DNA of 64,000 nucleotides, from assembly GCA_002243285.1 (NCBI GenBank), contig CP022585.1, positions 3,150,641 to 3,214,640 of the forward strand, read 5' to 3'. The DNA comes from Candidatus Fluviicola riflensis. Its GTDB lineage: Bacteria > Bacteroidota > Bacteroidia > Flavobacteriales_D > Crocinitomicaceae. This document shows positions 1-8,565 of this stretch, piece after piece. Position 1 is the first letter of the stretch, and each line of letters begins with the position of its first letter. Under the pieces are notes generated by a model that was not told the DNA's origin, did no database searches, and saw only the letters and a program-made list of their open reading frames with translations. The position numbers and the translations under genes were made by a program.

Positions 1-65
1 TAATCTACCAAATACGTTTCTTGAATGTTAATTTGCCATCATTGGTCGAAAATAGAACGAATCAC

Positions 66-1379
66 TTAGTCTATAAGCTTTCCGTACAAATCATAGTGAT
101 CGGCTGAAGTAATCTGCACGTTGGCAAAATCACCGATTCGCACAAAGCCTTCGGATTTCTTAACAAGGACTTCATTGTCTACCTCTGGTGAGTCGAATTC
201 GGAACGACCGATAAAATAATCACCTTCTGCACGATCAAACAATACTTTGTAGTTGTTTCCTACTTTTTTCTGGTTCAATTCGTAGCTGATTCCCGATTGC
301 AATTCCATGATTTCATCAGCCCGCTGGCGTTTCACTTCATCCGTTACATCATCATTGAGTGAAAAAGCATGGGTATTTTCTTCGTGTGAATAGGTGAAAA
401 TTCCAAGGCGGTCAAAACGTGTACGTTCCACGAAACTGTACATTTCATCAAAATCGGCTTGTGTTTCTCCGGGATAACCGGCGATCAAAGTGGTACGCAT
501 CGCTATTCCGGGAACTTTCTGGCGAATTTCTTCTACGAGGTTTTCCGTTTTTTCGCGGGTAATTCCACGGCGCATGGATTGTAATATCTTCGTAGAACCG
601 TGTTGTAACGGCATGTCCAGGTAATTGCAAACGTTTGAACGATTGTTCATCACGTCGAGCACATCCATCGGGAAACCTGACGGGAATGCATAATGCAGGC
701 GAATCCAGTCGATTCCTTCCACATCGGAAAGGCGGTCAACCAATTCGGCCAGGTTGCGTTTTTTGTAAATATCGAGTCCGTAATAAGTCAAATCCTGGGC
801 AATTAGAAGAATTTCCTTCACGCCACCTGCCGCCAGCGATTTGGCAGAAGTCAGCAATTGATCCATCGGAGTTGAAACATGTTTTCCACGCATCAACGGA
901 ATGGCACAAAATGAACAAGGGCGATCACAGCCTTCGGCAATTTTGAAATAGGCATAATGAGCTGGAGTCGTCAATAATCGTTCTCCGACCAATTCGTGTT
1001 TGTAATCGGCTTTGAGTGTTTTGAGCAAACGGGGCAAATCTCGCGTTCCGAAAAAAGCATCCACCTCCGGAATTTCTATCTCTAAATCGTCTTTGTAACG
1101 TTGAGAAAGACAGCCGGTAACGTAGACTTTATCTACCAAACCTTCGTTTTTGGCATCCGCGTAGCGCAAAATGGTGTCAATGGATTCTTGTTTGGCATTG
1201 TCTATGAATCCGCAAGTATTGATGATCACGATAGACGCGTCATCTTTTGTAGATTCATGTTCCACATCAAACTTGTTGGCCTTTAATTGTGCCATCAACA
1301 CTTCGGAATCGAAGGTGTTTTTAGCGCAACCAAGTGTTACTACATTGACTTTGTTTTTACGAAGTGTTTTGGTTTTCAT
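66..1379 (-). CDS. rimO: Ribosomal protein S12 methylthiotransferase RimO
   Basis: Radical-SAM enzyme that adds a methylthio group to a conserved aspartate of ribosomal protein S12. Seen in the 437-residue protein: N-terminal methylthiotransferase domain with cysteine motifs TLGCAKN (C18), NTCGF and TGCLSQ that bind the auxiliary cluster; radical-SAM motif CDRPCSFC (C151, C155, C158); and a C-terminal TRAM-like RNA-binding region. LGCAKN and the PLMRGK sequence after the SAM cysteines fit RimO better than the tRNA enzyme MiaB. The open frame extends upstream to a TTG at 1397, but the ATG at 1379 is preferred because the alignable domain starts just after it. A TAACTTTG -7 element lies about 50 bases upstream. 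Full length for the family. Confidence 0.95.
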   Translation of the reverse strand: MKTKTLRKNKVNVVTLGCAKNTFDSEVLMAQLKANKFDVEHESTKDDASIVIINTCGFIDNAKQESIDTILRYADAKNEGLVDKVYVTGCLSQRYKDDLEIEIPEVDAFFGTRDLPRLLKTLKADYKHELVGERLLTTPAHYAYFKIAEGCDRPCSFCAIPLMRGKHVSTPMDQLLTSAKSLAAGGVKEILLIAQDLTYYGLDIYKKRNLAELVDRLSDVEGIDWIRLHYAFPSGFPMDVLDVMNNRSNVCNYLDMPLQHGSTKILQSMRRGITREKTENLVEEIRQKVPGIAMRTTLIAGYPGETQADFDEMYSFVERTRFDRLGIFTYSHEENTHAFSLNDDVTDEVKRQRADEIMELQSGISYELNQKKVGNNYKVLFDRAEGDYFIGRSEFDSPEVDNEVLVKKSEGFVRIGDFANVQITSADHYDLYGKLID

Positions 1380-1426
1380 TTCCGGAATACTTTTCAAATG
1401 CGCTTTCTACTACCGAAAGCAGGGCG

Positions 1427-1434
1427 CAAAGTTA
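1427..1434 (-). promoter_or_regulatory. Bacteroidota -7 promoter element of rimO
   Basis: On the minus strand this reads TAACTTTG, matching the Bacteroidota -7 consensus TAnnTTTG, and it lies 47 bases before the rimO ATG. No convincing -33 TTTG was seen at the usual spacing, so the call rests on the -7 box and its position. Confidence 0.5.
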
Positions 1435-1501
1435 CGTCAAAAACTTGGTACACTTAAAGATTGGTACAAAACTTGCCTTTAGGTTCATTGACGAAGATGT
1501 T

Positions 1502-1509
1502 TATATTTG
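1502..1509 (+). promoter_or_regulatory. -7 promoter element of the small lipoprotein gene
   Basis: TATATTTG matches the Bacteroidota -7 consensus and ends 21 bases before the ATG at 1531. It is divergent from the rimO promoter about 70 bases away. No clear -33 box was found. Confidence 0.5.
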
Positions 1510-1530
1510 TGTCAAACCAAAACAGCGAAC

Positions 1531-1980
1531 ATGAAAACTATCCTTCTTTCCATAAGTATGTTGATGCTATTGGCATGTGGAACCAAGAAAATTGCCGGTG
1601 ACGGAACAGGACAAACCATTAAGATGAAAACAGAAAAAGAACTGAAGGCTTCTTTGGGTAAGTCGGAAATGAACTCAAATCCAACAAAAATTACCGGAGT
1701 CAGTATTAAAGGTAATAAAATCACCCTCAGCATTTCTTATTCCGGTGGTTGTAAAGATCATTTGTTCGACCTTGTCGGTGATGAAGCGATTTCGAAATCA
1801 TTACCTCCGCAACGTACCGTGCGTTTAGTACATACTGGCGAACCAGATCATTGCAAGGCACTAATTTTAAAAGAACTGGAATTCGACATTACCGAATTGG
1901 CCTACAAACAGGAAAAAGGCAGTGAGATTATATTGAATATAGAAGGCTGGAAAGAACCGGTGAAATATATATTTGAATGA
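1531..1980 (+). CDS. Small lipoprotein of unknown function
   Basis: A 149-residue protein with a lipoprotein signal: Lys-containing start, hydrophobic LLSISMLMLLA, then Cys in LLACG, so it should be exported and lipidated. The mature part is mostly beta-rich, with a conserved-looking stretch SYSGGCKDHLFDLV followed later by HTGEPDHCKA and LEFDI. The two mature-domain cysteines could pair. I recognise this as a type of hypothetical lipoprotein seen in Bacteroidota but know no function. The frame continues upstream to 1507, but that would overlap the -7 element, and the ATG at 1531 puts the signal peptide at the N-terminus. It is a single gene, followed by a strong terminator. Confidence 0.8.
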   Translation: MKTILLSISMLMLLACGTKKIAGDGTGQTIKMKTEKELKASLGKSEMNSNPTKITGVSIKGNKITLSISYSGGCKDHLFDLVGDEAISKSLPPQRTVRLVHTGEPDHCKALILKELEFDITELAYKQEKGSEIILNIEGWKEPVKYIFE

Positions 1981-2014
1981 AATTCAATGACTCCACATTG
2001 ATGATATTAAAATC

Positions 2015-2048
2015 AAAAATGCCGCACGATTAATCATGCGGCATTTTT
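2015..2048. terminator. Bidirectional intrinsic terminator
   Basis: Perfect 12-base arms, AAAAATGCCGCA (2015-2026) and TGCGGCATTTTT (2037-2048), around a 10-base loop. A-tract on one side and T-tract on the other let it work for the lipoprotein gene on the plus strand and lgt on the minus strand, which converge here. Confidence 0.85.
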
Positions 2049-2085
2049 ATTTTCAATTATTCATGTTATTCATATTTGAAACAGG

Positions 2086-2127
2086 TGCGGGATCACGCCT
2101 GAGGCGGACAAGTGCGTCCCACGCCTA
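2086..2127. repeat. Intergenic hairpin repeat, copy 1
   Basis: Imperfect hairpin whose core CACGCCTGAGGCGGACAAGT recurs with one change (CACGCCTAAGGCGGACAAGT) at about 13701. The outer arms GGGATCAC and GTGCGTCCC pair imperfectly and the copy ends in CCCACGCCTACAC, like the tail of the element at 24070. It is non-coding and sits between convergent genes. Confidence 0.55.
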
Positions 2128-2139
2128 CACAAACAACAA

Positions 2140-3033
2140 TTATTTTTCCGGAATTACGGGAAATTCTGTTTCCTTCATCCGATCAATTTCTTTTTGTGGA
2201 ATTTTTCGCACTAACAGGTAAACACCTAATAACACAAACGGAATACTCAGCAATTGCCCGGTGTTAAACAAAGGCTGTGTTTCGTCGAATACTGATTGGC
2301 CTTCTTTGATGAATTCGATCAGGAAACGCGCCAGCCAAATCAGCACCATGAACGCTCCGAAAATACGTCCGGGCATTTCTTTTGCCTTGGTTTTCCAATA
2401 CATATACAGCAATACCGAAAAGGTGAAAATGTAGGTGATGGCTTCGTATAACTGCGCAGGATGACGGTAAACGTGTTCGCCATCAACCAAATATTCACGG
2501 CCTTCATTCATGAATTTGAATCCCCACGGTAAATTGGTTGGAATACCGATGATCTCGTGATTCACCAGGTTTCCCAATCGAATACAGCAACCGGCAATAG
2601 CAATTGGTGCTACAATTCGATCCAAAATCCAAAACATCGGACGCTTGGCAATCTTGCGTGAAAAATAATACAATGTGAGTAAAATCATGATGGCCGCACC
2701 ATGGCTCGCCAAACCGCCTTCCCAGACTTTAAAAATACTCAACGGATTGTCGAAATACCCATCCTGAAGAACCGTTCCGTCGGGATTGTAGGTATTCCAA
2801 TACGGACCATAAAACAAGACATGTCCCAAACGAGCGCCAATAATGGTTGCCAATACCACATAAATCAGCAATTTATCCAGAATCATCTCCGGAACATGCT
2901 CGTGCTTAAACATGCGTTTGATAACGAAATAACCGATAATCAGTCCGGAAACAAACAACAATCCGTATAAATTCGGGGTCGAATATCCTTCAATCAGTTG
3001 TGAGGAAACAGTCCAGTCAATGCCAAGGTTCAC
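2140..3033 (-). CDS. lgt: Prolipoprotein diacylglyceryl transferase
   Basis: Inner-membrane enzyme that moves diacylglycerol from phosphatidylglycerol to the lipobox cysteine, the first step of lipoprotein maturation. The 297-residue protein has about seven membrane helices. Diagnostic motifs are GARLGHV (about 66-72), EGGLASHG (about 105-112) and the Lgt signature RLGNLVNHEIIGIPTNLPWG, then HPAQLYEA. Length is normal. It lies 11 bases after trhO on the same strand, so the two are probably cotranscribed, although no functional link is known. Many genes in the window encode its substrates. Confidence 0.97.
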   Translation of the reverse strand: MNLGIDWTVSSQLIEGYSTPNLYGLLFVSGLIIGYFVIKRMFKHEHVPEMILDKLLIYVVLATIIGARLGHVLFYGPYWNTYNPDGTVLQDGYFDNPLSIFKVWEGGLASHGAAIMILLTLYYFSRKIAKRPMFWILDRIVAPIAIAGCCIRLGNLVNHEIIGIPTNLPWGFKFMNEGREYLVDGEHVYRHPAQLYEAITYIFTFSVLLYMYWKTKAKEMPGRIFGAFMVLIWLARFLIEFIKEGQSVFDETQPLFNTGQLLSIPFVLLGVYLLVRKIPQKEIDRMKETEFPVIPEK

Positions 3034-3044
3034 GTTGCAGAGTT

Positions 3045-4115
3045 TTATTGTTGGTCGAAAGATACTTGTTTTTCGCGATTCACCTTAAAGGCAAGCTGAC
3101 TTCCGCGACCTTTCTTGAAGATGCGATTGCTGTTGTTGAGGCCTTTTCGCAATTCTTTTTGCTCTTCCAATGGAAGATTAAAAACGTCTACACATTCCTG
3201 TGAGCAACAATTTTCCATCTTTTCTTTGCAGGAATCGCACTGAATAAACAACAAGTGACAGGCTTCGTTTACACAATTGGTATGTGTATCTGCCGGTTCG
3301 CCGCACTGATGGCATTTTGAAATAATTTCATCGGTGATGCGCTCGCCACGACGTTCGTCGAAGACAAAGTTTTTGCCCAAAAATTTATTCTCAAGTCCTT
3401 TTTCACGGCACTCATTTGCATATTTAATGATACCGCCTTCGAGCTGGTGCACATTTTTGAATCCGCGATGTTTATACCATGCCGAAGCTTTTTCACAACG
3501 AATTCCGCCGGTGCAGTACATCACGATATTTTTGTCTTCGTTTCCTTTCAGATACAAGTCTTCAATGATCGGTAACGACTCACGAAACGTGTCCACATCT
3601 GGTAAAATGGCTCCTTTGAAATGACCGACTTCGTGTTCGTAATGATTGCGAAAATCAACCAAAATCGTATTTGGATCGCTGGTGAGTTGGTTAAATTCTT
3701 CCGCATTCAGGTGAACGCCTTTGTCGGTGACATCGAACGATTGGTCGGTCAGTCCGTCGGCCAGGATCTTGTTGCGCACCTTTACTTTCAGTTTCAGGAA
3801 TGGAAACACTTCTCCGGGCTCTTCAACAGCTTTATTCAGACGAACACCATTCAAAAACTCAATGGAATACAAATCGTTTTGAAAACGAATATAATTGTCG
3901 GTCGGAACAGAAATCTGCGCGTTAATGCCTTCATTGGCCACGTAAATTCGTCCTACTACCTGCAGGTTTTGCAGTAATTGGTAGAGGTAATCCCTGAAAA
4001 GTTGAGGGTTGGGAATCTGAACATAATGGTAGAACGAAATGGTCACAAAAGCGTAGCCTTCGGCTCTGAGTTGTTGTTCTAATTCCTCTTTACTAAATGT
4101 ATTCCACAGTTGCAT
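3045..4115 (-). CDS. trhO: tRNA uridine(34) hydroxylase TrhO, rhodanese family
   Basis: Oxygen-dependent hydroxylase acting at U34 of some tRNAs (the YceA/TrhO family). Seen in the 356-residue protein: N-terminal acylphosphatase-like domain with the family motif YVANEGINAQIS; a central rhodanese domain with VDFRNHYEHEVGHFKGA and the active-site loop CTGGIRCEKAS; and a C-terminal cysteine-rich region (CHQCGEPADTHTNC, then CDSCKEKMENCC) that probably binds zinc. The frame extends upstream to a TTG at 4148, but the ATG at 4115 starts directly before the conserved LWNTFSKEEL. It is followed after 11 bases by lgt. Confidence 0.93.
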   Translation of the reverse strand: MQLWNTFSKEELEQQLRAEGYAFVTISFYHYVQIPNPQLFRDYLYQLLQNLQVVGRIYVANEGINAQISVPTDNYIRFQNDLYSIEFLNGVRLNKAVEEPGEVFPFLKLKVKVRNKILADGLTDQSFDVTDKGVHLNAEEFNQLTSDPNTILVDFRNHYEHEVGHFKGAILPDVDTFRESLPIIEDLYLKGNEDKNIVMYCTGGIRCEKASAWYKHRGFKNVHQLEGGIIKYANECREKGLENKFLGKNFVFDERRGERITDEIISKCHQCGEPADTHTNCVNEACHLLFIQCDSCKEKMENCCSQECVDVFNLPLEEQKELRKGLNNSNRIFKKGRGSQLAFKVNREKQVSFDQQ

Positions 4116-4217
4116 GCTATGTCGTTTAAATGTAAAAAGTTGCTGCAAAGATACTAGAGTCTATTTAAATTTCATCTTTTAATTTGATTAGATTTGAACG
4201 ACATAAACCAATCGCGA

Positions 4218-6197
4218 ATGGCAACCCAGAAACAGAAAAAAAGTAGTGCAAACCCCATTTCGAAGCCAACCGCTGCCGTTTCTATTCCCCAATTATCAGA
4301 AGCTGTTTTAGATAAACGAATCTATTGGGTGCTTTGCGCAATCGCTTTTTTGTTGTTTTCCAATACATTGACGCACGGTTTCGTACTGGATGACCTGGCT
4401 GTGATTGAGCAGAATAAATTTGTTCAGGAAGGGTTTTCGGGAATTCCCAAGATTATGACGACCTTTTACTGGGAAGGTTACTGGGATTCAAATGGTGGTT
4501 TATATCGTCCGTTGTCTATGGTGATGTTCGCTGCTGAATGGGGAATTTCACCTAACAATCCGTTTTTCCATCATTTCTTTAACGTGTTGTTGTATGCTCT
4601 TTCAATCGGAGCTCTTTACAAATTATTACGCCTGATTTTTAATCAATACACGCTTTGGATTCCATGTTGTATTGCAGTGTTATTCGCAGTTCATCCTATT
4701 CATACGGAAGTAGTTGCCAACATCAAAAGCCGTGATGAAATTCTGTGTTTCCTGTTTTTCGTGCTCACTTTTCGTGTGGTGATTAGGAGCGAATTGAGAT
4801 CATGGAAACATCGTTTGATCGCAGCGGGATTATTTTTACTCTGTTTATTATCGAAAGAAGCGGGTATTTTGTTTTTGCCGGTTATGGGACTTTATTTTCT
4901 GCTTTTCAAACAGCAAAAAGTATTACAGATTGCACGAACATTTCTCCCGATTGTCTTGATTTCAATTGCCTGGCTGGCGTTCCATCAGTGGATTATTCAG
5001 TCATCGGTTCACGAACGAATCACCTATACTTATCTCGATAATTCGTTGGTTGGCTGTCCTGACAAGGCGTCACAAGTTGCAACGGGAATTGCCATTCTGG
5101 GGCGTTATTTACTGAAATCATTCGTTCCTGCGAACATGAGTTATGATTATTCATACAACCAGATTCCGTGTGAGTCGTTTGGTTCACCCATTGTTTTGGC
5201 TACGCTGGTTGTGTTGATTGGAATGGGGTACCTCATTTATCGCAATTGGAAAAAACACCCGGCCATCAGCTTCGGATTGCTGTATTTTCTGATCACGATT
5301 TCGCTGGTAACAAACGTCTTTACGCTGATCGGGGCTACAATGGGCGATCGATTGCTGTTTGCTCCGGTGCTGGGAATTTGCATCGTGGTTGTGGTTGGTT
5401 TGTACTTGCTTTTGAAACAAACGGAAGCCAAAACTTCGCGTACCAGTGCTTTTTACGGGGTTGTATTTATTGCGTTTTTGGGTTGTCTGTTTTCGTTCCA
5501 GCGTAACAAGGACTGGGCTTCGAATGAAACATTATTTGCCGCCGATGTGGCCAATGCTCCCAATAGCGCCCGCGTTCATTTTAACTACGGAGCTTTATTG
5601 ATGGCACAATTGCCCGAAGATATTAACCGCCAGCAATCGCAATTACCGGAGATTGTGACTGCTTTTGAACGCGCATTGGCAATTGACTCGCTTGACAAAG
5701 GTTCGCACATTAATCTTGGCGTTTGTTATTACCGGTTGGCAGATTATCCGAAATCGATTGAGCATTCCCAAAAAGCAATTGAGATCAATCCGGCTGATAT
5801 AACTATTGTAGCCAACCTTGCCGATGCATTTTTTAAGGCTAATCAACTAGACAGCGCTGTTGCACGTTACCAAAAAGTCATCGCAACAAAACACGCCACA
5901 GCCGGAAACTTCAGCTTTATGGGTACGGCATTGTTTAACCTGAAACAGTATGAAAAAGCGATTCCGGTATTCCAAAAAGGATTGAAACGATTCCCGAAAA
6001 ACGAAGAATTATTGCTGAACCTTGGGAATTCTTACGGAGCTTCAGGGCAACTGGAAAAAGCGAAGGAAACGTTCCTCGAAATCCTTGCTATCAATCCGAA
6101 TAACAAACAGGTGATGCAATTTTTGGCCCTGACTTATCAGCAATTGGGTGATGTTCAAAATGCGCAGAAATATGCTGCAATGGCAGCGGCTCCTTAA
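4218..6197 (+). CDS. TMTC-like membrane protein with C-terminal TPR repeats
   Basis: A 659-residue protein resembling the GT-C mannosyltransferase/TMTC group. After a Lys/Gln-rich start come about ten membrane helices, with an early acidic motif in the first exported loop (HGFVLDDLAV) and the family-like sequence HPIHTEVVANIKSRDE. Residues from about 455 onward are soluble, with about six TPR repeats (for example NLGVCYYRLADYPKSIEHSQKAIEINP). GT-C enzymes use polyprenyl-phosphate sugars to glycosylate exported proteins, so protein O-glycosylation is a fair inference, not shown. The ATG at 4218 is chosen over a TTG at 4194. Its stop codon overlaps the stop of the convergent gene (TTAA, 6194-6197). 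Confidence 0.8.
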   Translation: MATQKQKKSSANPISKPTAAVSIPQLSEAVLDKRIYWVLCAIAFLLFSNTLTHGFVLDDLAVIEQNKFVQEGFSGIPKIMTTFYWEGYWDSNGGLYRPLSMVMFAAEWGISPNNPFFHHFFNVLLYALSIGALYKLLRLIFNQYTLWIPCCIAVLFAVHPIHTEVVANIKSRDEILCFLFFVLTFRVVIRSELRSWKHRLIAAGLFLLCLLSKEAGILFLPVMGLYFLLFKQQKVLQIARTFLPIVLISIAWLAFHQWIIQSSVHERITYTYLDNSLVGCPDKASQVATGIAILGRYLLKSFVPANMSYDYSYNQIPCESFGSPIVLATLVVLIGMGYLIYRNWKKHPAISFGLLYFLITISLVTNVFTLIGATMGDRLLFAPVLGICIVVVVGLYLLLKQTEAKTSRTSAFYGVVFIAFLGCLFSFQRNKDWASNETLFAADVANAPNSARVHFNYGALLMAQLPEDINRQQSQLPEIVTAFERALAIDSLDKGSHINLGVCYYRLADYPKSIEHSQKAIEINPADITIVANLADAFFKANQLDSAVARYQKVIATKHATAGNFSFMGTALFNLKQYEKAIPVFQKGLKRFPKNEELLLNLGNSYGASGQLEKAKETFLEILAINPNNKQVMQFLALTYQQLGDVQNAQKYAAMAAAP

Positions 6198-7702
6198 CGT
6201 AAACCGGAAATAAAATAATGAATTCCAGCGTTCAACCCGAATGAAACATTGTTGTAGAAGTCCGCTGCCCCTATTGCTTTGGCTACACTGGACCTGCCGT
6301 TGATACTTGCACCGACGCTTAAGCCAAGGCGACTTGACATACGATAATTCAGATCAGCCGTTCCATAAACTCCAATTACAAAATCCGCTTTTCTAACTGT
6401 CGTAATGGCATTGGTACTGTAATTTCTAAAATCGTTTTGAATAAATAACTGGTTCAGATTCAAACCGATTGTGGTACCGATCATCCATTTTTGGCTCAAT
6501 GCAAAATCGTAACCGGTAAAAAGATGCAGGCTGATGGAATTGGCAGTGATATTGCGTTCACCAACTCTTACCGTATCAGTAACGAGGTATAAATCACCTG
6601 CACCATTGTCCACATAATAGTAATGTGTATGATCGGTAAATGATTTCCAGCCGCCTTGCAAATAACTTAATCCGACACCTAATTGCAGGTTCGAGTTTAA
6701 ACGCTGCTGATAGCTCATTGAAGCCAGGAATTCATTTTTGATCACCGGCCGGTCGACAACATTCTGGTAAAACTCAAAGAAAAACAAGCTGTCGATGTAT
6801 TCTTCCTGGTTTACCACAAGGCTTGTTTTGAGTGGCACGTAACCCAATCCTGCTTTGATACTGAACCGGCTTTTCGGCCAAACAACTGCCGGGCGCTGTA
6901 TCACCCGACTCACGATATTCTCAACGCTGTCAGTCGCCGTTAATGCAATTAAGCTTAAGCCTTCCGTTCTAATTACTTCAGCCATATTAATTGTACTATC
7001 AACAGGTATCGGTGAGGATTGTGGTTTTTTCTGAACCACTGTTTTGCTTTCGAGAGGTAATTCGGCTACGCTTTTCGCAACTACATTCGGCTGAATAACA
7101 CGTGCTGTCCGGTTAATGGATTCAGGAACTAAATCAGGTTGAATAACTGTTTCAGACGAAGTCACTATTCCAACTTTATCTGTTGAAAAATCTGTTTGTT
7201 TTGCCGGTTTTTTCGGAACGGTTACTTCCTTCTTCTTGGCGGGAACAAGCGTTTTGAACGTATTCTTTTCGAGGCTTACGATAGATTCAGATTGTTTTGT
7301 TTCAGTTGATTCAAGTGTAGAAATGTTTTCTTTTTCATAAGAAAACCCTTCCTCTTCTACCAAAACGGAATCAATTACCGGCAACTCACCAAGAAGCTGC
7401 AATTCTTCTTTCACCTGCATTGAAGCTGCCAAAATGGCTTTACTGTTCGTTTCAACCGCCACATGATCTGGCGCATACACAATTGCCACACTTGTACCTG
7501 CGGCTACAGTGGTAAGTCCAAAATAAACGGTCATTCCCCATTTAGCGAAAAAGCCGGTTTTTGCAGCTACAGCAGTCCCGGCAACCGTTGTTTTTGCAGC
7601 AATTGCAGAAGCTAGCGGACCGTAACTCAAATGAGAAGCATCGGGCTTGAAATTCTCCAACCCACTTTTAAACAACCCATCTATGTCATCATGCTCTTGC
7701 AT
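6194..7702 (-). CDS. Membrane-anchored anti-sigma-like protein with C-terminal outer-membrane beta-barrel
   Basis: A 502-residue protein whose start overlaps the upstream ECF sigma gene by 14 bases, implying translational coupling. The N-terminus (EHDDIDGLFKSGLENFKPDAS) resembles the short cytoplasmic segments of Bacteroidota regulators next to ECF sigma factors. One membrane helix follows at about 56-76, then a long Lys/Pro/Val/Glu-rich linker (about 90-270), then a beta-rich domain of alternating aromatic strands (about 275-502) ending like a small OmpW/OprF-type barrel. I infer that it controls the sigma factor. How one chain combines an inner-membrane helix and a barrel is unclear. No enzymatic motif is visible. 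Confidence 0.65.
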   Translation of the reverse strand: MQEHDDIDGLFKSGLENFKPDASHLSYGPLASAIAAKTTVAGTAVAAKTGFFAKWGMTVYFGLTTVAAGTSVAIVYAPDHVAVETNSKAILAASMQVKEELQLLGELPVIDSVLVEEEGFSYEKENISTLESTETKQSESIVSLEKNTFKTLVPAKKKEVTVPKKPAKQTDFSTDKVGIVTSSETVIQPDLVPESINRTARVIQPNVVAKSVAELPLESKTVVQKKPQSSPIPVDSTINMAEVIRTEGLSLIALTATDSVENIVSRVIQRPAVVWPKSRFSIKAGLGYVPLKTSLVVNQEEYIDSLFFFEFYQNVVDRPVIKNEFLASMSYQQRLNSNLQLGVGLSYLQGGWKSFTDHTHYYYVDNGAGDLYLVTDTVRVGERNITANSISLHLFTGYDFALSQKWMIGTTIGLNLNQLFIQNDFRNYSTNAITTVRKADFVIGVYGTADLNYRMSSRLGLSVGASINGRSSVAKAIGAADFYNNVSFGLNAGIHYFISGLR

Positions 7703-8249
7703 AGCGAACGCTCATTTTTTGTTCCAATATTCCTCTAATCATTTTACGTGCTTTCAGCAATTGTGATCGCGACGTGCTTTCCGTTATTTCTAAATATTCA
7801 GCAATTTCCTGGTGTGTCAGTCCATCAATTGCATACAGGTTAAACACCGTTCTATAACCGTTTGGCAGTTCATGAAGAATTGCGATCAGATCTTGTTGCG
7901 TAAACGCTCCTTCTTCCTGTTCATCCTCCGGGGAAGAATGTACACTATCTAATTCGCGCTCATTTTCAATGAGTTTGAACCGGTAATTTTTTCGTATGTA
8001 CATCAGCGCCGAATTAATCGCAATCCGTTTAATCCATGGGCCGATCGGTTTGCTTTCGTCGTATTGTTCGTAGTTTGTATAGGCACTAATAAAGGTTTCC
8101 TGTACCACATCATTCGCATCGTCCCTGCAACGGAGATAACGCAACGCAATACCATACACCATCGATCTGTGTGTATTGTATAAACACTCGAAATTTTCCG
8201 GGCGTTTTTGCGGTGTCGCTTTTTCTCTGTTATGTTTGTTTGTAAACAA
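7689..8249 (-). CDS. ECF-type RNA polymerase sigma factor
   Basis: A 186-residue sigma-70 family protein of the extracytoplasmic-function type. Region 2 is visible as YNTHRSMVYGIALRYLRCRDDANDVVQETFISAY and PWIKRIAINSALMYIRK. Region 4 is visible as ILHELPNGYRTVFNLYAIDGLTHQEIAEYL followed by ESTSRSQLLKARKMIR, the promoter-binding helix-turn-helix. There is no ATG before region 2, so the start is a TTG at 8249; an ATT at 8276 is the only other upstream option, and the start is therefore uncertain. It probably directs its own operon with the overlapping membrane regulator. Confidence 0.88.
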   Translation of the reverse strand: MFTNKHNREKATPQKRPENFECLYNTHRSMVYGIALRYLRCRDDANDVVQETFISAYTNYEQYDESKPIGPWIKRIAINSALMYIRKNYRFKLIENERELDSVHSSPEDEQEEGAFTQQDLIAILHELPNGYRTVFNLYAIDGLTHQEIAEYLEITESTSRSQLLKARKMIRGILEQKMSVRYARA

Positions 8250-8565
8250 GAAGCTGGTGTTTGATGTTTCGGCAATTTACTGATTAAGTCAATTGTTTAT
8301 TCTTTAACAAACACCTTTTATCCGTTAAAATCCTTCTGAATCTTGGAAGCCTTAATTACTTGTTTTCACTTGTTTGAATTGACTTTTCGACCCTCAACTC
8401 TAACGCCTCTACAATCCAAAATTACCTGTAACATTCTATTCCAACACTTTCAATCAACACAATATACATATCACACAACTAATATGTTTAGTAATGAGGG
8501 TCGTTGCCTGATACAACTTGTTTTTTCAAAAAGAATGTTAATTGGAAACCTGACTTTGAAAAGAA
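8250..8565. other. Intergenic region upstream of the ECF sigma operon
   Basis: About 316 bases between the end of the minus-strand secreted-protein gene and the sigma start. It is AT-rich, has no credible gene on either strand, and must contain the sigma operon promoter, but I could not pick a convincing -7/-33 pair. No strong terminator hairpin was seen. Confidence 0.4.
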
